64,000 nucleotides of DNA, from NCBI GenBank assembly GCA_963703085.1, contig OY969789.1, positions 1,984,001-2,048,000 on the forward strand. The letters are read 5' to 3'. The stretch is from DATAEG01 sp963703085 (lineage in GTDB: Bacteria > Actinomycetota > Actinomycetes > Mycobacteriales > Jatrophihabitantaceae). A program made the translations under genes and the position numbers. Under the pieces are notes generated by a model. It had not been told where the DNA came from, did not search any database, and saw only the letters and a list, made by a program, of their open reading frames with translations. Shown here in pieces: positions 50,401 through 59,074 of this stretch; within the stretch, counting starts at the first letter, position 1, and each line of letters begins with the position of its first letter.

Positions 50401-50669
50401 CCCGGCCGTAATCGCACGTGGATCGCACGCGGCCGATCTGGACGACGATGGTCTGCAACGATTGATCCGTCAGCTCGTTCAGCCCGGATAGCGGGGTCGG
50501 CATCGGTCCTGCCACGGACGTCGATGGCTTTCAGAGTCGTCGGACGCGGAGCACGTCGGTCAAGGGCCCACCGCACCGCGGCCTGCGCGTAGTCCGGGCG
50601 GTGCTCGGCATATGCGCGAGCTGCTGTCCCGAACGAGGACCTGAGGAGTTGGTGCTCGGCTTGTGCCAT
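50394..50669 (-). pseudogene. N-terminal fragment of a SAM-dependent methyltransferase
   Basis: From ATG 50669: LLRSSFGTAARAYAEHRPDY, then AQAAVRWALDRRAPRP, the typical first 30 to 35 residues of this methyltransferase branch (compare FGAVAAAYEQFRPGYPDAVV at 33028). Motif I (GAGTGK) does not follow; the frame dissolves into unrelated sequence and stops by 50394. It is the third member of the family in the window and the second broken one. Confidence 0.6.
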
Positions 50670-50842
50670 GCAGTCATTGTGAAACTGCCCGGGGTGTCGT
50701 GCTGGAATCCATCGCGCACAGCATCGATTCTCTCGAACGGGCCGAGACGCGATCCTGCACCTGATCCTCGACCCCGACCTCGAAAAATCACGACCCGACC
50801 GCGCGGGCGATGTGCCACACTCATCGTCGCCCGTTGGAGATG

Positions 50843-50888
50843 AAAGGAGGTGCGACGTTCCGTGTCGATGACCGTTCCCGCGCCTCCT
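50843..50888 (+). promoter_or_regulatory. hairpin burying a perfect Shine-Dalgarno sequence
   Basis: AAAGGAGG (50843-50850) is an ideal Shine-Dalgarno. AGGAGG (50845-50850) can pair with CCTCCT (50883-50888), with GCG/CGC extending the stem. A GTG lies 11 nt after AAAGGAGG and an ATG 17 nt after, both opening a short peptide frame that ends at 50898-50900. It is upstream of the DinB-like gene at 50943. It may be a leader peptide or a translation switch. Confidence 0.35.
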
Positions 50889-50942
50889 GGAGCTGGCTGA
50901 CCTAGGCCGCTGCCGGTGGCGCCACGTGTGAGAGGTGGCCTC

Positions 50943-51521
50943 GTGGCCCTAGACAACGCAATCCAGCTCGACCGACTCGCTCGTTCGTTCGCCGCAGTGG
51001 GCGAGTTGATCGATGCGATCCAGCCCGACGAGTGGTCCGTGCCGACGCAGTGCCTGGACTGGACCGTGCACCGACTCGTCGAGCATCTGGTCGGCAAGAA
51101 TCTTGTGTTCGCCGCGGTGCTCGCAGCGCGTCCGCTGCCGCAGCGCGGCGACGGGATGCCCAGCGACCACCTCGCCCACGCCTATCGCGAATCGGCTGCC
51201 GTGTTGCTCGACGCGTTCGGCCAGCCAGGTGTGCTCGATCGCTCCTACCAAGGTCCGCTCGGTGCTGCCACCGGCGCGGAGCGGCTGAGCATCCGCATGT
51301 ACGACCTGCTGGCCCACGGCTGGGACCTCGCCCAGGCTCTCGGACGACCGGCGGATCTGCCGCAGGATGCTGCTGAGGAGTCGCTGGCGTTCGCCCGCGC
51401 CGACGGGCGCGCAGTACGTCCCGGCGGCGGCTGTTTCGGCCCGGCCCGGCCCGTCGCCGACACCGCCCCGGCGATCGTCAGGCTGGCCGCGTTCCTCGGC
51501 CGCGAGGTGCCCGCAGCCTGA
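50943..51521 (+). CDS. TIGR03086-family metal-binding (MDMPI-like) protein
   Basis: 192 aa. LDRLARSFAAVGELIDAIQP, PTQCLDWTVHRLVEHLVGKN (C.DWTV..LVEH..G. with His ligand), then MYDLLAHGWDLAQALGRPAD (second His, HGWDLA) and a C-terminal FGPARPVADTAPAIVRLAAF that is diagnostic of TIGR03086. GTG 50943 (VALDNAIQL) follows GAGAGGTGGCC. Mycothiol-linked function is the family expectation. Same fold as the gene at 44399. Confidence 0.88.
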   Translation: MALDNAIQLDRLARSFAAVGELIDAIQPDEWSVPTQCLDWTVHRLVEHLVGKNLVFAAVLAARPLPQRGDGMPSDHLAHAYRESAAVLLDAFGQPGVLDRSYQGPLGAATGAERLSIRMYDLLAHGWDLAQALGRPADLPQDAAEESLAFARADGRAVRPGGGCFGPARPVADTAPAIVRLAAFLGREVPAA

Positions 51522-51563
51522 GCGCCTCGGATGGGGCGCCGTGAGGGCTCACCGTCGCGGGTG

Positions 51564-52022
51564 TCAGCTCCACGCGGTGCCGGCGGGTTGCCGGGTGGCG
51601 CGGTTGAGCCGGTTGAACAGGTTGGTCAGCCCGATCATGAGCACGAGGGCGGCTAGGGCCTTGTCGTCGAAGTGACGCGCGGCCTCCTCCCAGATGTCGT
51701 CCGGTACCGGATCGGAGTCGTCCTGTAGCCGGGTGGTTGCCTCGGCCAATGCCAGTGCGGCGCGTTCGTCGTCGGTGAAATAGGGGGCATCCTGCCAGGC
51801 GACGACGGTGGCGAGCCGCTCGTCGGATTCGTGCAGCTTTCGTGCGGCGGTGTGGCCGGCGAGCACACAGGCGCTGCACCCGTTTATCTGACTGGTCCGC
51901 AGGTGCACCAGCTCGAGCGTGGCCGGAGCCACCCCGCCCGAATGGATCGCCTGGTAGAGCCTGCCGATGGCGTCCGCGGCACCGGGAAGCAGCATTGCGG
52001 GGTTCGTCATGCGCGCGGTCAT
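51564..52022 (-). CDS. carboxymuconolactone decarboxylase/AhpD-family protein
   Basis: 152 aa. TLELVHLRTSQINGCSACVL carries the CxxC motif (GCSAC) followed by GHTAARK with the conserved His; LVLMIGLTNLFNRLNRATRQ is the C-terminal helix. The CxxC...H arrangement is that of AhpD-type alkylhydroperoxide reductase partners. Its ATG overlaps the stop of the double-VOC gene by 4 bp (ATGA), so the pair is an operon with coupled translation. Probably a thiol peroxidase component. Confidence 0.88.
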   Translation of the reverse strand: MTARMTNPAMLLPGAADAIGRLYQAIHSGGVAPATLELVHLRTSQINGCSACVLAGHTAARKLHESDERLATVVAWQDAPYFTDDERAALALAEATTRLQDDSDPVPDDIWEEAARHFDDKALAALVLMIGLTNLFNRLNRATRQPAGTAWS

Positions 52023-52882
52023 CGCTGTGCACCTTTGCCGTGCGGGTGGATGGACCTGTCGCCGGGTACGTGGTGGCGTTGTCGGATTCGCCAGCAGAAC
52101 GCGTCGTCGTCGACGAACCACCCGTCCCGGTCGCCGGCGCGCCGGATATGGGCGCCGGCTGCGGCAGCCCGATCCAGCGCCGCGCTCAGTTCGGTCGCGG
52201 AGCCCACCGTGACATCGAAGACCAGGCCGCGGAAGCCGTGCCCGTCCGCGGCTACGCCGGCGTCCGCGGCGAGGTCGGGTAACTGGTAGATGCCCAGATC
52301 GGAGCCGGGCCCGCCGTCGAAGCTGACGAACTTCTTGTAGTCCTTGCTGGGGTCGGCGGCGAGCACCGCGCGGTAGAAGTCCTTTGCGTGTGCGACGTCG
52401 GCCACGCCGATGGTGATCGGCACCTCGGTGGCCTGCGGCGCCGGCCTCGCATCCGAATCAGCGTCGTCGTGGCGACGGCTGAACAGCGGCTTGCGCTTGG
52501 TCGAGGCGATCTTCCATGGCACACCAGCGGGGTCGGTGATGTACGCGCTGTATCCCCACAGGGCGGTCTTCGGTGGCTTGGACACCACTCCGCCGGTGCG
52601 CTCCACTCGCGCCAGCAGCGCGTCGACGTCATCAGCGGTCGGGAGAAGGTAGGACAGCGTGAACCCGCGAAAGCCGGCCGACTCGGGATCTTCGCCGAGT
52701 TGATCGGCCAGACCGGTCCACGGGTGCAACCGCAGCGTCGACGCGCGTCCGTGTTCGAAGCGCAGGTCGACTTCGTCGCCCGCGGCGGTCACCGTGCAGG
52801 CGAATACTCGTCGGTAGAACTCGCCGGCTGCGTCGATGTCCCGCGCGCCGATAGTGATCACGTCGATGCTGGCTGGAGTCAT
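52019..52882 (-). CDS. two-domain VOC-family protein
   Basis: 287 aa formed by two VOC modules. Module 1: IDVITIGARDIDAAGEFYRR, DEVDLRFEHGRASTLRLHPW, then AYITDPAGVPWKIASTKRKP at its end. A linker of RRHDDADSDARPAPQ leads to module 2: VPITIGVADVAHAKDFYRAV, SDLGIYQLPDLAADAGVAAD and GLVFDVTVGSATELSAALD. ATG 52882 is chosen (MTPASIDV). Glyoxalase- or bleomycin-resistance-like folds bind metal and diverse substrates. It precedes the AhpD-like gene with a 4-bp overlap. Confidence 0.85.
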   Translation of the reverse strand: MTPASIDVITIGARDIDAAGEFYRRVFACTVTAAGDEVDLRFEHGRASTLRLHPWTGLADQLGEDPESAGFRGFTLSYLLPTADDVDALLARVERTGGVVSKPPKTALWGYSAYITDPAGVPWKIASTKRKPLFSRRHDDADSDARPAPQATEVPITIGVADVAHAKDFYRAVLAADPSKDYKKFVSFDGGPGSDLGIYQLPDLAADAGVAADGHGFRGLVFDVTVGSATELSAALDRAAAAGAHIRRAGDRDGWFVDDDAFCWRIRQRHHVPGDRSIHPHGKGAQR

Positions 52883-53064
52883 CTCTAGTTCCTGTTCGTC
52901 GTAGGTGCGCGCTTGTTGCGGTCGCGCTCTGTAGCGATGACCGCCGCGCGCCGCAATATGTGACACGGCGGGGGACCCCACTGCGTGTCACGTTCGCGCC
53001 ACCGGCTCGGTCATCAGATGCGACAGGCCCCGCTCGGGTCTACCGACCGTCGGAAGGAGCTCCG

Positions 53065-53406
53065 ATGACCGCAGGCGCGAAGACCGTGATCTACCCCGTT
53101 TCCGATCTCGCCGCATCGAAAACCGTTCTGGCCGCGTTGTTCGGAAGTGACCCGGTCATGGACGAGCCCTACTACGTCCAGTTCAACGAGGCGGACCAAG
53201 AGATCGGCCTGGACCCCAACGGGGCGGCCAAGGGCATGACCGGTCCTGTGCCGTACTGGCACGTCGAGGACATCGACGCCGTCGCCGAGCGGCTCGTCGC
53301 CGCGGGCGCCACGCTGGATCAGCCGGTAACCGACGTCGGCGGACGCCTCGTCGCGACTCTTCGCGACCCCAGCGGCAACCCGATCGGTCTGATCGCCCAG
53401 CCGTAA
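53065..53406 (+). CDS. single-domain VOC-family protein
   Basis: 113 aa, one VOC half-fold pair: KTVIYPVSDLAASKTVLAAL, YYVQFNEADQEIGLDPNGAA, GMTGPVPYWHVEDIDAVAER and VATLRDPSGNPIGLIAQP. ATG 53065 follows GGAAGGAGCTCCG, an excellent ribosome binding site. Homodimeric VOC proteins of this size are usual. Directly upstream of the MMPL gene (146 bp), so perhaps in the same unit. Substrate unknown. Confidence 0.87.
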   Translation: MTAGAKTVIYPVSDLAASKTVLAALFGSDPVMDEPYYVQFNEADQEIGLDPNGAAKGMTGPVPYWHVEDIDAVAERLVAAGATLDQPVTDVGGRLVATLRDPSGNPIGLIAQP

Positions 53407-53551
53407 CGGCCTACTCCACAACACGGGCGTCCGTCACTCCCGAGCGCTCGCAACACCGCTGAACGCTGCGTCGGATGAGTGCCCGCATCCGGGCTGCGGC
53501 TCACCTACCGCCGGCGTGCCCGGCACGTCCATCTCACGAGAGGCAGTCCTC

Positions 53552-55729
53552 ATGCACCGCTGGGCCGTGTTCGTCCTCGCCCACCGCAAGCTCGTGATCT
53601 TGCTGTGGCTGCTTACTACTGTCGTCGGTGCGATGGCCTCCGGAGCAGCGACCCATCGGCTGACGTTCAATTACTCGCTGCCCGGCCAGCCCGGCACCAA
53701 AGCAGCCAAGCTGATCAACGAATCATTCGGCAACGGGGGCTACACCGCGCCGTACATCCTCACCGTGACCTACCCCGCGGGGAACACCGCGGCGGCTCAC
53801 CCCGACAGGGTTGCCGCGGCGTTCGCCGCGGTCGGGCGTGACGTCCCCGGGCTGCGGGTGGTGGACCAGGCCAACACCGGCGACCCGACGTTCCTCACCC
53901 GCGACGGCCGGACCGCTTATGCGATGGCCTTCTACCACTACGACTCCTCACCCGCCGGGAAGATTCCCACCGACGCTATTCGCAGGGCGCTGCAACGTTC
54001 TGCGCCGGCCGGCACGGCGATCGGCGTCACGGGCATGGACGCGCTCGCTCGGAGCAAGAGCTCCGCCGGACCAGGTGTGCTGGCAGAGAGTCTGATCGCG
54101 GGGGTCGGCGCACTGGCGGTCTTGGCGTTGGTGTTCGGGTCGATGCTGGCGTTGCTGCCATTGGTTGTTGCCGCTGCCGCCATCTTCACCACGTTCGCGC
54201 TCTTGCTGCCGCTGACCTACCTCGGCCACTTCTCCGGCCTGATCGAGTTCCTGATCGCGCTGGTCGGGCTCGGCGTGGCCATCGACTACTCCTTGCTCCT
54301 GGTGACCCGCTGGCGTGAACAACGACGGGCCGGGGCGAGCAACCCGGACGCAGTCGCTGCGGCCATGACCACGGCGGGGAGGGCGATCGTGTTCAGCGGC
54401 GCCACTGTGGGCATCGGCCTGCTGTCACTGCTTGCGTTGCCTGTCCCGTTCCTGCGCAGTGTGGGCGTCGGCGGGGCGCTCATTCCGCTGACCAGCGTCG
54501 CAGCTGCCATCTCCCTGACGCCGGCCATCCTCGGCGGCATCGGCCCTCGCCTCGACTGGCCTCATCGCCGACGAGACACCACCTACAGCCGCGCATGGAA
54601 GCGCTGGGCCGAGTTTGTCGTCCGCCGCCGCATACCCGCCGCGACCGGCGCGCTGCTGGTGCTGGGCGGGCTGATCGCCGCGTTCTTCACCATGAACATC
54701 GGCCAGTCCAACACCACATCGCTGACCAAGACTGGTCCGGCATACACGACCTTGCAGACCCTGCAGGACGGCGGCGTGCCGCTCGGCACCCTCACACCGA
54801 TCGAAGTCCTCGTCACTACCTCCAACGCCGCGACGGCCGCGGACCGGCTTGCCACCGTGCCCGGCGTTGCCAGCGTCTTACGGCCGACCGACCAGACGAG
54901 CAACCGCGACAACCGCACCGTGCTCGTCGTCGTCCCGACCGACGAGACCGTCGACACTCACTCGGTCGCCGTGGTCACGCGCGTCAAGAACGCTGCCAAC
55001 CACATACCGGGCGTGCTCGGCGTAACCGGCATCGGCGCCGCGCAACTGGACTTCATCCGTGGCGTCTACGGCAACTTCCCGCTCATGTTGATCCTCATCG
55101 CGGCACTCACCTTTGTGCTGCTCGCCCGCGCGTTCCGGTCTTTGCTGCTGCCGCTGAAAGCCGTCGTGCTCAACCTCGTCTCCCTCGCCGCCACCTACGG
55201 CCTGCTGGTGCTGTTCTGGCAGAAGGGATACGGCTCGAGCACGATCTTTGGTATCGACAGAACGGGAGCCATCACCTTCTGGATCCCGCTGGTCGTGTTC
55301 GCGTTCCTATTCGGACTATCGATGGACTACGAGGTGTTCATCTTGGCGCGCATCCGCGAGGAGTACGACGCGTCCGGATCGACCCGCGCTGCCATCGTCA
55401 ACGGCATGGCCCGCACCGGCCGCCTGGTCACCAGCGCCGCACTCATCCTGTTCCTCTCCTTCGCCGCGCTCGCCGCCGGGCCGGGCACCGACCTCAAGGT
55501 CATGGCCACCGCGCTCGGCTTCGGGATTCTGCTCGACGCCACCATCGTCCGCTCACTGCTCGTACCCGCACTGATCGCACTGTTCGGCCGGTGGAACTGG
55601 ACCACGCCACGATGGTTGCGCCGCGCCCGCATCGTCAACGGCCGACCCGACCCGACGGCCGGCCGCCGGCTCGTCCACAGTGGCACCCCCGCCGGACCGA
55701 GCGAACGTCAGCGGCGCCCGGAACAATGA
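53552..55729 (+). CDS. MMPL-family RND lipid transporter
   Basis: 725-aa, 12-helix protein. HRKLVILLWLLTTVVGAMAS is helix 1; two periplasmic porter domains (~45-170 and ~395-500) flank the helices. FSGLIEFLIALVGLGVAIDY with SLLLVTRWREQRR (G-x-x-x-D-Y proton relay) is repeated as LFGLSMDYEVFILARIREEY in the second half, as in MmpL proteins. It exports lipids or drugs to the envelope. ATG 53552 follows GAGAGGCAGTCCTC. The stop overlaps a 48-codon ORF and then a glycolipid-binding protein. Confidence 0.92.
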   Translation: MHRWAVFVLAHRKLVILLWLLTTVVGAMASGAATHRLTFNYSLPGQPGTKAAKLINESFGNGGYTAPYILTVTYPAGNTAAAHPDRVAAAFAAVGRDVPGLRVVDQANTGDPTFLTRDGRTAYAMAFYHYDSSPAGKIPTDAIRRALQRSAPAGTAIGVTGMDALARSKSSAGPGVLAESLIAGVGALAVLALVFGSMLALLPLVVAAAAIFTTFALLLPLTYLGHFSGLIEFLIALVGLGVAIDYSLLLVTRWREQRRAGASNPDAVAAAMTTAGRAIVFSGATVGIGLLSLLALPVPFLRSVGVGGALIPLTSVAAAISLTPAILGGIGPRLDWPHRRRDTTYSRAWKRWAEFVVRRRIPAATGALLVLGGLIAAFFTMNIGQSNTTSLTKTGPAYTTLQTLQDGGVPLGTLTPIEVLVTTSNAATAADRLATVPGVASVLRPTDQTSNRDNRTVLVVVPTDETVDTHSVAVVTRVKNAANHIPGVLGVTGIGAAQLDFIRGVYGNFPLMLILIAALTFVLLARAFRSLLLPLKAVVLNLVSLAATYGLLVLFWQKGYGSSTIFGIDRTGAITFWIPLVVFAFLFGLSMDYEVFILARIREEYDASGSTRAAIVNGMARTGRLVTSAALILFLSFAALAAGPGTDLKVMATALGFGILLDATIVRSLLVPALIALFGRWNWTTPRWLRRARIVNGRPDPTAGRRLVHSGTPAGPSERQRRPEQ

Positions 55730-55872
55730 CCCGCAGTCGCGACCACGCACACTCCGCACACAGCCCGGGAGGCCTATCACCGATGTTCGAGCCGATCGCG
55801 GCACGGGCGGTAGCACACCGAACGCGCCACGCGCACCCACGAACGGCTTCCCGCACGGATGTGGCGCGATGA
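55726..55872 (+). CDS. possible 48-aa small ORF linking MMPL and glycolipid-binding genes
   Basis: ATG 55726 lies inside the MMPL stop (ATGA), and its own stop TGA 55870-55872 overlaps the ATG of the next gene (again ATGA). The 48-residue product starts MTRSRDHAHSAHSPGG, is rich in His and Arg and contains MFEPIAARAVAHRTRH. It has no hydrophobic helix. Precise four-base overlaps at both ends favour real translation, but its sequence is not clearly protein-like and it may only carry ribosomes through. Confidence 0.45.
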   Translation: MTRSRDHAHSAHSPGGLSPMFEPIAARAVAHRTRHAHPRTASRTDVAR

Positions 55873-56483
55873 CCGGCCCGTTCGAGCCGCCGCCACCGTT
55901 GCTGGCCTGGCGGCATCGCGACGCGCGCGACGGTTTCGAGGTCGCGTCGATCGCTCGCCGGCCCGGCGGCGACATCGTCGTCCACGGCACCACCGCGGCC
56001 GTAGAAGACGCCCGGCCATGGGTCGTGGACTACCAGATCCGCCTCGACGCCGGGTGGCGCTGCATCGGCGCCACAGTCGGTTGTCGATCCAGCCACGGGC
56101 AGCGGACGATTCGCCTCGACACCGACCGTCACGGCCGCTGGTATGTCGACGAGCGGCCACAGCCGCACTTGGACGGCTGCCTGGACATCGATCTCGAAGC
56201 CTCCGTCCTGACCAACGCGTTCCCGGTCCACCGCGCGGCGCTGGACCAGGCGCTCGAGTGGGACTCGCCGGCTGTCTACGTCCGCGTCGAGTCGCTCATG
56301 GTCGAGCGTCTCGACCAGACCTACCGGCGCCTCGCCCCTGCCGATCCGTACCGGTACGCCTACCGCGCGCCGTCCCTCGATTTCGCGTGCGAGCTGACCT
56401 ACGACGCCGCCGGCTTCGTCACCGACTACCCGGGCCTGGCGATTCGCGCCGGGGGCGGAGCGGACGATCGTGCCCTGCCATAA
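55869..56483 (+). CDS. putative glycolipid-binding domain protein
   Basis: 204 aa of the PF06475 (DUF1089) family: LLAWRHRDARDGFEVASIAR, WVVDYQIRLDAGWRCIGATV, RHGRWYVDERPQPHLDGCLD, LDIDLEASVLTNAFPVHRAA and YRYAYRAPSLDFACELTYDA. The fold is a beta barrel suggested to bind glycolipid. Its ATG is coupled to the small ORF before it, thus to the MMPL transporter, suggesting a lipid-handling system. No signal peptide is visible. Confidence 0.85.
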   Translation: MTGPFEPPPPLLAWRHRDARDGFEVASIARRPGGDIVVHGTTAAVEDARPWVVDYQIRLDAGWRCIGATVGCRSSHGQRTIRLDTDRHGRWYVDERPQPHLDGCLDIDLEASVLTNAFPVHRAALDQALEWDSPAVYVRVESLMVERLDQTYRRLAPADPYRYAYRAPSLDFACELTYDAAGFVTDYPGLAIRAGGGADDRALP

Positions 56484-56556
56484 GAACCTCCTCGGTCACA
56501 TCGGCGCGGCGACGCCGGTCAACCTTGTGACTGCACGCGGCTACGGAGAGTGACAC

Positions 56557-57405
56557 GTGAACGAAGCGGATCTGCTGGCGCAGCAGTTCGAGCAACACCG
56601 TGCGCGGCTGCGGGCGGTCGCCTACCGAATCCTCGGATCGCGCGCGGATGCCGACGACGCGGTGCAGGAGGCCTGGCTGCGGCTCGCTCGTTCGAATGCA
56701 GACGCGGTCGAGAACCTCGCCGGGTGGCTGACCACCGTGGTCGCGCGGGTAGCGCTGAACATGCTCGAGTCGCGCAAGTCCCGGCGGGAGGAGGCCCACG
56801 TCCCCGTGGACATGCCCGGTGGAACCGAACCCGAGGATGAAGCCGTCCTGGCCGACGCCGTCGGACCAGCGCTGCTGTTGATTCTGGACACGCTGTCGCC
56901 GGCGGAACGGCTCGCGTTCGTGCTGCACGACTTGTTCGCTGTTCCATTCGAGGACATCGGCGACATCCTCGATCGCTCGCCGGTGGCCGCTCGGCAATTG
57001 GCCAGTCGCGCCCGGCGGCGGGTCCAGGGCCGGGAACCGCGCGAGGACCTCAGCCGGCAGCGCCTGGTCGTCGCGGCATTCCTCGACGCCTCCCGCAACG
57101 GCCATTTCGACAAACTGCTCGCCCTGCTGCACCCGGACGTCGTGCTCACCGCCGACCAGATCACCGTGCGGATGGGCGCCGCGGCGCGGGTAACCGGCGC
57201 GCACGCGGTGGCCGAGACCTTCGTCGGACGTGCGCGGGCCGCCCGCCTGGCGCTCATCGACGGCACGCCGGGTGCACTGTGGACGATGAACGGCGAGCCG
57301 AAGGTCGCCTTCGCTTTCACCGTCGAGGCCGGCCAGGTAACCGGGATCCGCATGATCGCCGACCCGGCCGACCTGGCCGAACTCGACTTCGACATCATCG
57401 CTTGA
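56557..57405 (+). CDS. SigJ/ECF41-like sigma factor with SnoaL-like C-terminal domain
   Basis: 282 aa. Region 2: LLAQQFEQHRARLRAVAYRI, LGSRADADDAVQEAWLRLAR, WLTTVVARVALNMLESRKSR. Region 4: LSPAERLAFVLHDLFAVPFE, DIGDILDRSPVAARQLASRA. From ~165 a SnoaL-like domain (HPDVVLTADQITVRMGAAAR, then VTGIRMIADPADLAELDFDI) replaces an anti-sigma factor and probably controls activity, as in ECF41. GTG 56557 is chosen. It follows the MMPL and glycolipid-binding genes and could drive them. Confidence 0.9.
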   Translation: MNEADLLAQQFEQHRARLRAVAYRILGSRADADDAVQEAWLRLARSNADAVENLAGWLTTVVARVALNMLESRKSRREEAHVPVDMPGGTEPEDEAVLADAVGPALLLILDTLSPAERLAFVLHDLFAVPFEDIGDILDRSPVAARQLASRARRRVQGREPREDLSRQRLVVAAFLDASRNGHFDKLLALLHPDVVLTADQITVRMGAAARVTGAHAVAETFVGRARAARLALIDGTPGALWTMNGEPKVAFAFTVEAGQVTGIRMIADPADLAELDFDIIA

Positions 57406-57433
57406 GCCGGACACCCGGCGTTGTCCCCTGGCA

Positions 57434-58216
57434 TCATCCGGTGTCGCCCGTCGGGTCGATGCGCCGGATGTTGGTCCAGCCGGTCCAGCCGCGTTCTTCG
57501 AGGAGTTGAAGCAGCCGCGATGCGCATGGGAACGACTGGAGGAACGCTGCGTCGAGCAGTGCGATCAGATCATCGCTGATCGGCTCTTCCTCTTCGACAC
57601 CCGCGGCCTGGGCGGCTGCCGCCTCGATGAAGGCGGCGACGCGGTCGGCGAGCGACGGGAGTCGCGGGTCGTCGGGCGTGCAGTCGGCGAGGTCGCTGAC
57701 GTCGAGATAGAGCTGGCGCAACGTCGCATCCTCGATCTGCGCGTGCTTGACGGCCATGAAGGCAGGCACCTGGTCCGGCATCTGCGCGGAGATGAGAATC
57801 CAGCTGTCGCGCTCGATGTCGACCAGCCGGTCCGGAAACCCGAGTTCACGCATCCGAGTGAGGTAGGCGACCGCGTCCGGAGGCAGGGCCAGGCTGTCCC
57901 CGGCTGCCAGTTGGGCGATCCGCTGCCGGTGATGCTGGCGTGCACGGATTTCCGCGCGCAGGCGACGGTCGATGTCGTCGACCGCCGCCGCGAACTCCTC
58001 GGGACTTGCGATGAGCAGTTGTCGCACTCGCGACAGCGGGACGCCAGCATCTGCCAGAGTGGCGATTCTGATCAGCTCGACGACGGCTGCAGCGTCGTAG
58101 CGCCGGTAACCCGAGTGGTCGCGTTCTGGCTCAGGTAGCAGTCCTTTGGTGTGGTAGTGCCGAACCGCGCGCACTGTCACGCCAGCGTAGGACGCGAGCT
58201 GGCTGATGGTGAGCAT
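57434..58216 (-). CDS. MerR-family regulator
   Basis: 260 aa. N-terminal MerR winged helix: MLTISQLASYAGVTVRAVRH, YHTKGLLPEPERDHSGYRRY, ATLADAGVPLSRVRQLLIAS; then a dimerisation helix and an effector domain of ~130 residues (LADCTPDDPRLPSLADRVAA). It is on the same strand downstream of a DrrAB-type exporter whose promoter carries a MerR-type operator (59868-59891), and so is the likely regulator of that exporter. Effector unknown. Confidence 0.88.
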   Translation of the reverse strand: MLTISQLASYAGVTVRAVRHYHTKGLLPEPERDHSGYRRYDAAAVVELIRIATLADAGVPLSRVRQLLIASPEEFAAAVDDIDRRLRAEIRARQHHRQRIAQLAAGDSLALPPDAVAYLTRMRELGFPDRLVDIERDSWILISAQMPDQVPAFMAVKHAQIEDATLRQLYLDVSDLADCTPDDPRLPSLADRVAAFIEAAAAQAAGVEEEEPISDDLIALLDAAFLQSFPCASRLLQLLEERGWTGWTNIRRIDPTGDTG

Positions 58217-58221
58217 GGACT

Positions 58222-58281
58222 CTATTCTGCGAGCTTCTCGGCGACGCCGTGGTTGAGCGAGGCTGTCAGGACGTTCTTCAT
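58222..58281 (-). CDS. possible 19-aa leader or remnant ORF
   Basis: ATG 58281 to TAG 58222 encodes MKNVLTASLNHGVAEKLAE, with AAAGGA seven bases upstream. It lies between the ABC permease and merR. It is too short for a known family; it may be a leader peptide affecting merR translation or the start of a deleted gene. Confidence 0.3.
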   Translation of the reverse strand: MKNVLTASLNHGVAEKLAE

Positions 58282-58315
58282 GGCTCAGTCCTTTCGAGTG
58301 AGATTTCGGTGAGTG

Positions 58316-59074
58316 TCAACCGAACTTGCGGCGATAGGTGTTCATCGCGAGCGCGTAGGCGACGAGCAGCAGCCCTATGCACCATGCGATCGCGATCCAG
58401 CCGTCGTGACCCACCGAGTGGCCGGCGTAGAGGGTGCGGATGGCGTTCACGATCGACGTCACGGGCTGATACCGGGCGAACCAGCGCACCGGGCCCGGCA
58501 TGCCGGACGTGGGCACGAATGCCGAGCTGACGAACGGCAGAAAGATCAGGGGGTAGGAGAACCCACTCACCCCGTCGACCGACTTCGCGGTCAGCCCAGG
58601 GATCACTGCCAGCCAGGTCAACGCGAGGATGAACAGCATCAGGATCCCGAGAACCGCGAGCCAGGCAAGCACTCCGGCGCCGGAGCGGAAACCCATCGCC
58701 ACGGCGACTAGGACTACGAGGGCGAGAGAGATCAGGTTCGCCACGACAGAGGTCAACACGTGACCCCACAGCACGGCCGACCGGGCGATCGGCATCGACT
58801 GGAAGCGTTCGAAGATGCCGCCGGACACGTCGGTGAATAGCCGGAAGGCGGTGTAGGAGATGCCGGAGGCGACGGTGACGAGCAGAATCCCCGGCAGCAG
58901 GTAATCGACGTACTTGCCGCTGACCTTGATCGCGCTGCCGAAGACGTAGACGAACAGCAGCAACATGGCAATTGGTGTGATGGCGGTGGTGATGATCGTG
59001 TCCGGGCTGCGCAGGATGTGGCGCAACGACCGCTTCAAGAAGACGGTGGTGTCGCGGGCGACGTAGCTGGTCAT
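58316..59074 (-). CDS. ABC-2 type permease (DrrB-like)
   Basis: 252-aa integral membrane protein with six helices. MTSYVARDTTVFLKRSLRHI, LRSPDTIITTAITPIAMLLL, and GISYTAFRLFTDVSGGIFER (the conserved cytosolic motif of ABC-2 exporters). LIFLPFVSSAFVPTSGMPGP and RWFARYQPVTSIVNAIRTL are also typical of DrrB. It overlaps the ATPase stop by TGATG (ATG 59074; GTG 59077 also possible), so expression is coupled. With the ATPase it forms an exporter for drugs or lipids. Confidence 0.93.
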   Translation of the reverse strand: MTSYVARDTTVFLKRSLRHILRSPDTIITTAITPIAMLLLFVYVFGSAIKVSGKYVDYLLPGILLVTVASGISYTAFRLFTDVSGGIFERFQSMPIARSAVLWGHVLTSVVANLISLALVVLVAVAMGFRSGAGVLAWLAVLGILMLFILALTWLAVIPGLTAKSVDGVSGFSYPLIFLPFVSSAFVPTSGMPGPVRWFARYQPVTSIVNAIRTLYAGHSVGHDGWIAIAWCIGLLLVAYALAMNTYRRKFG

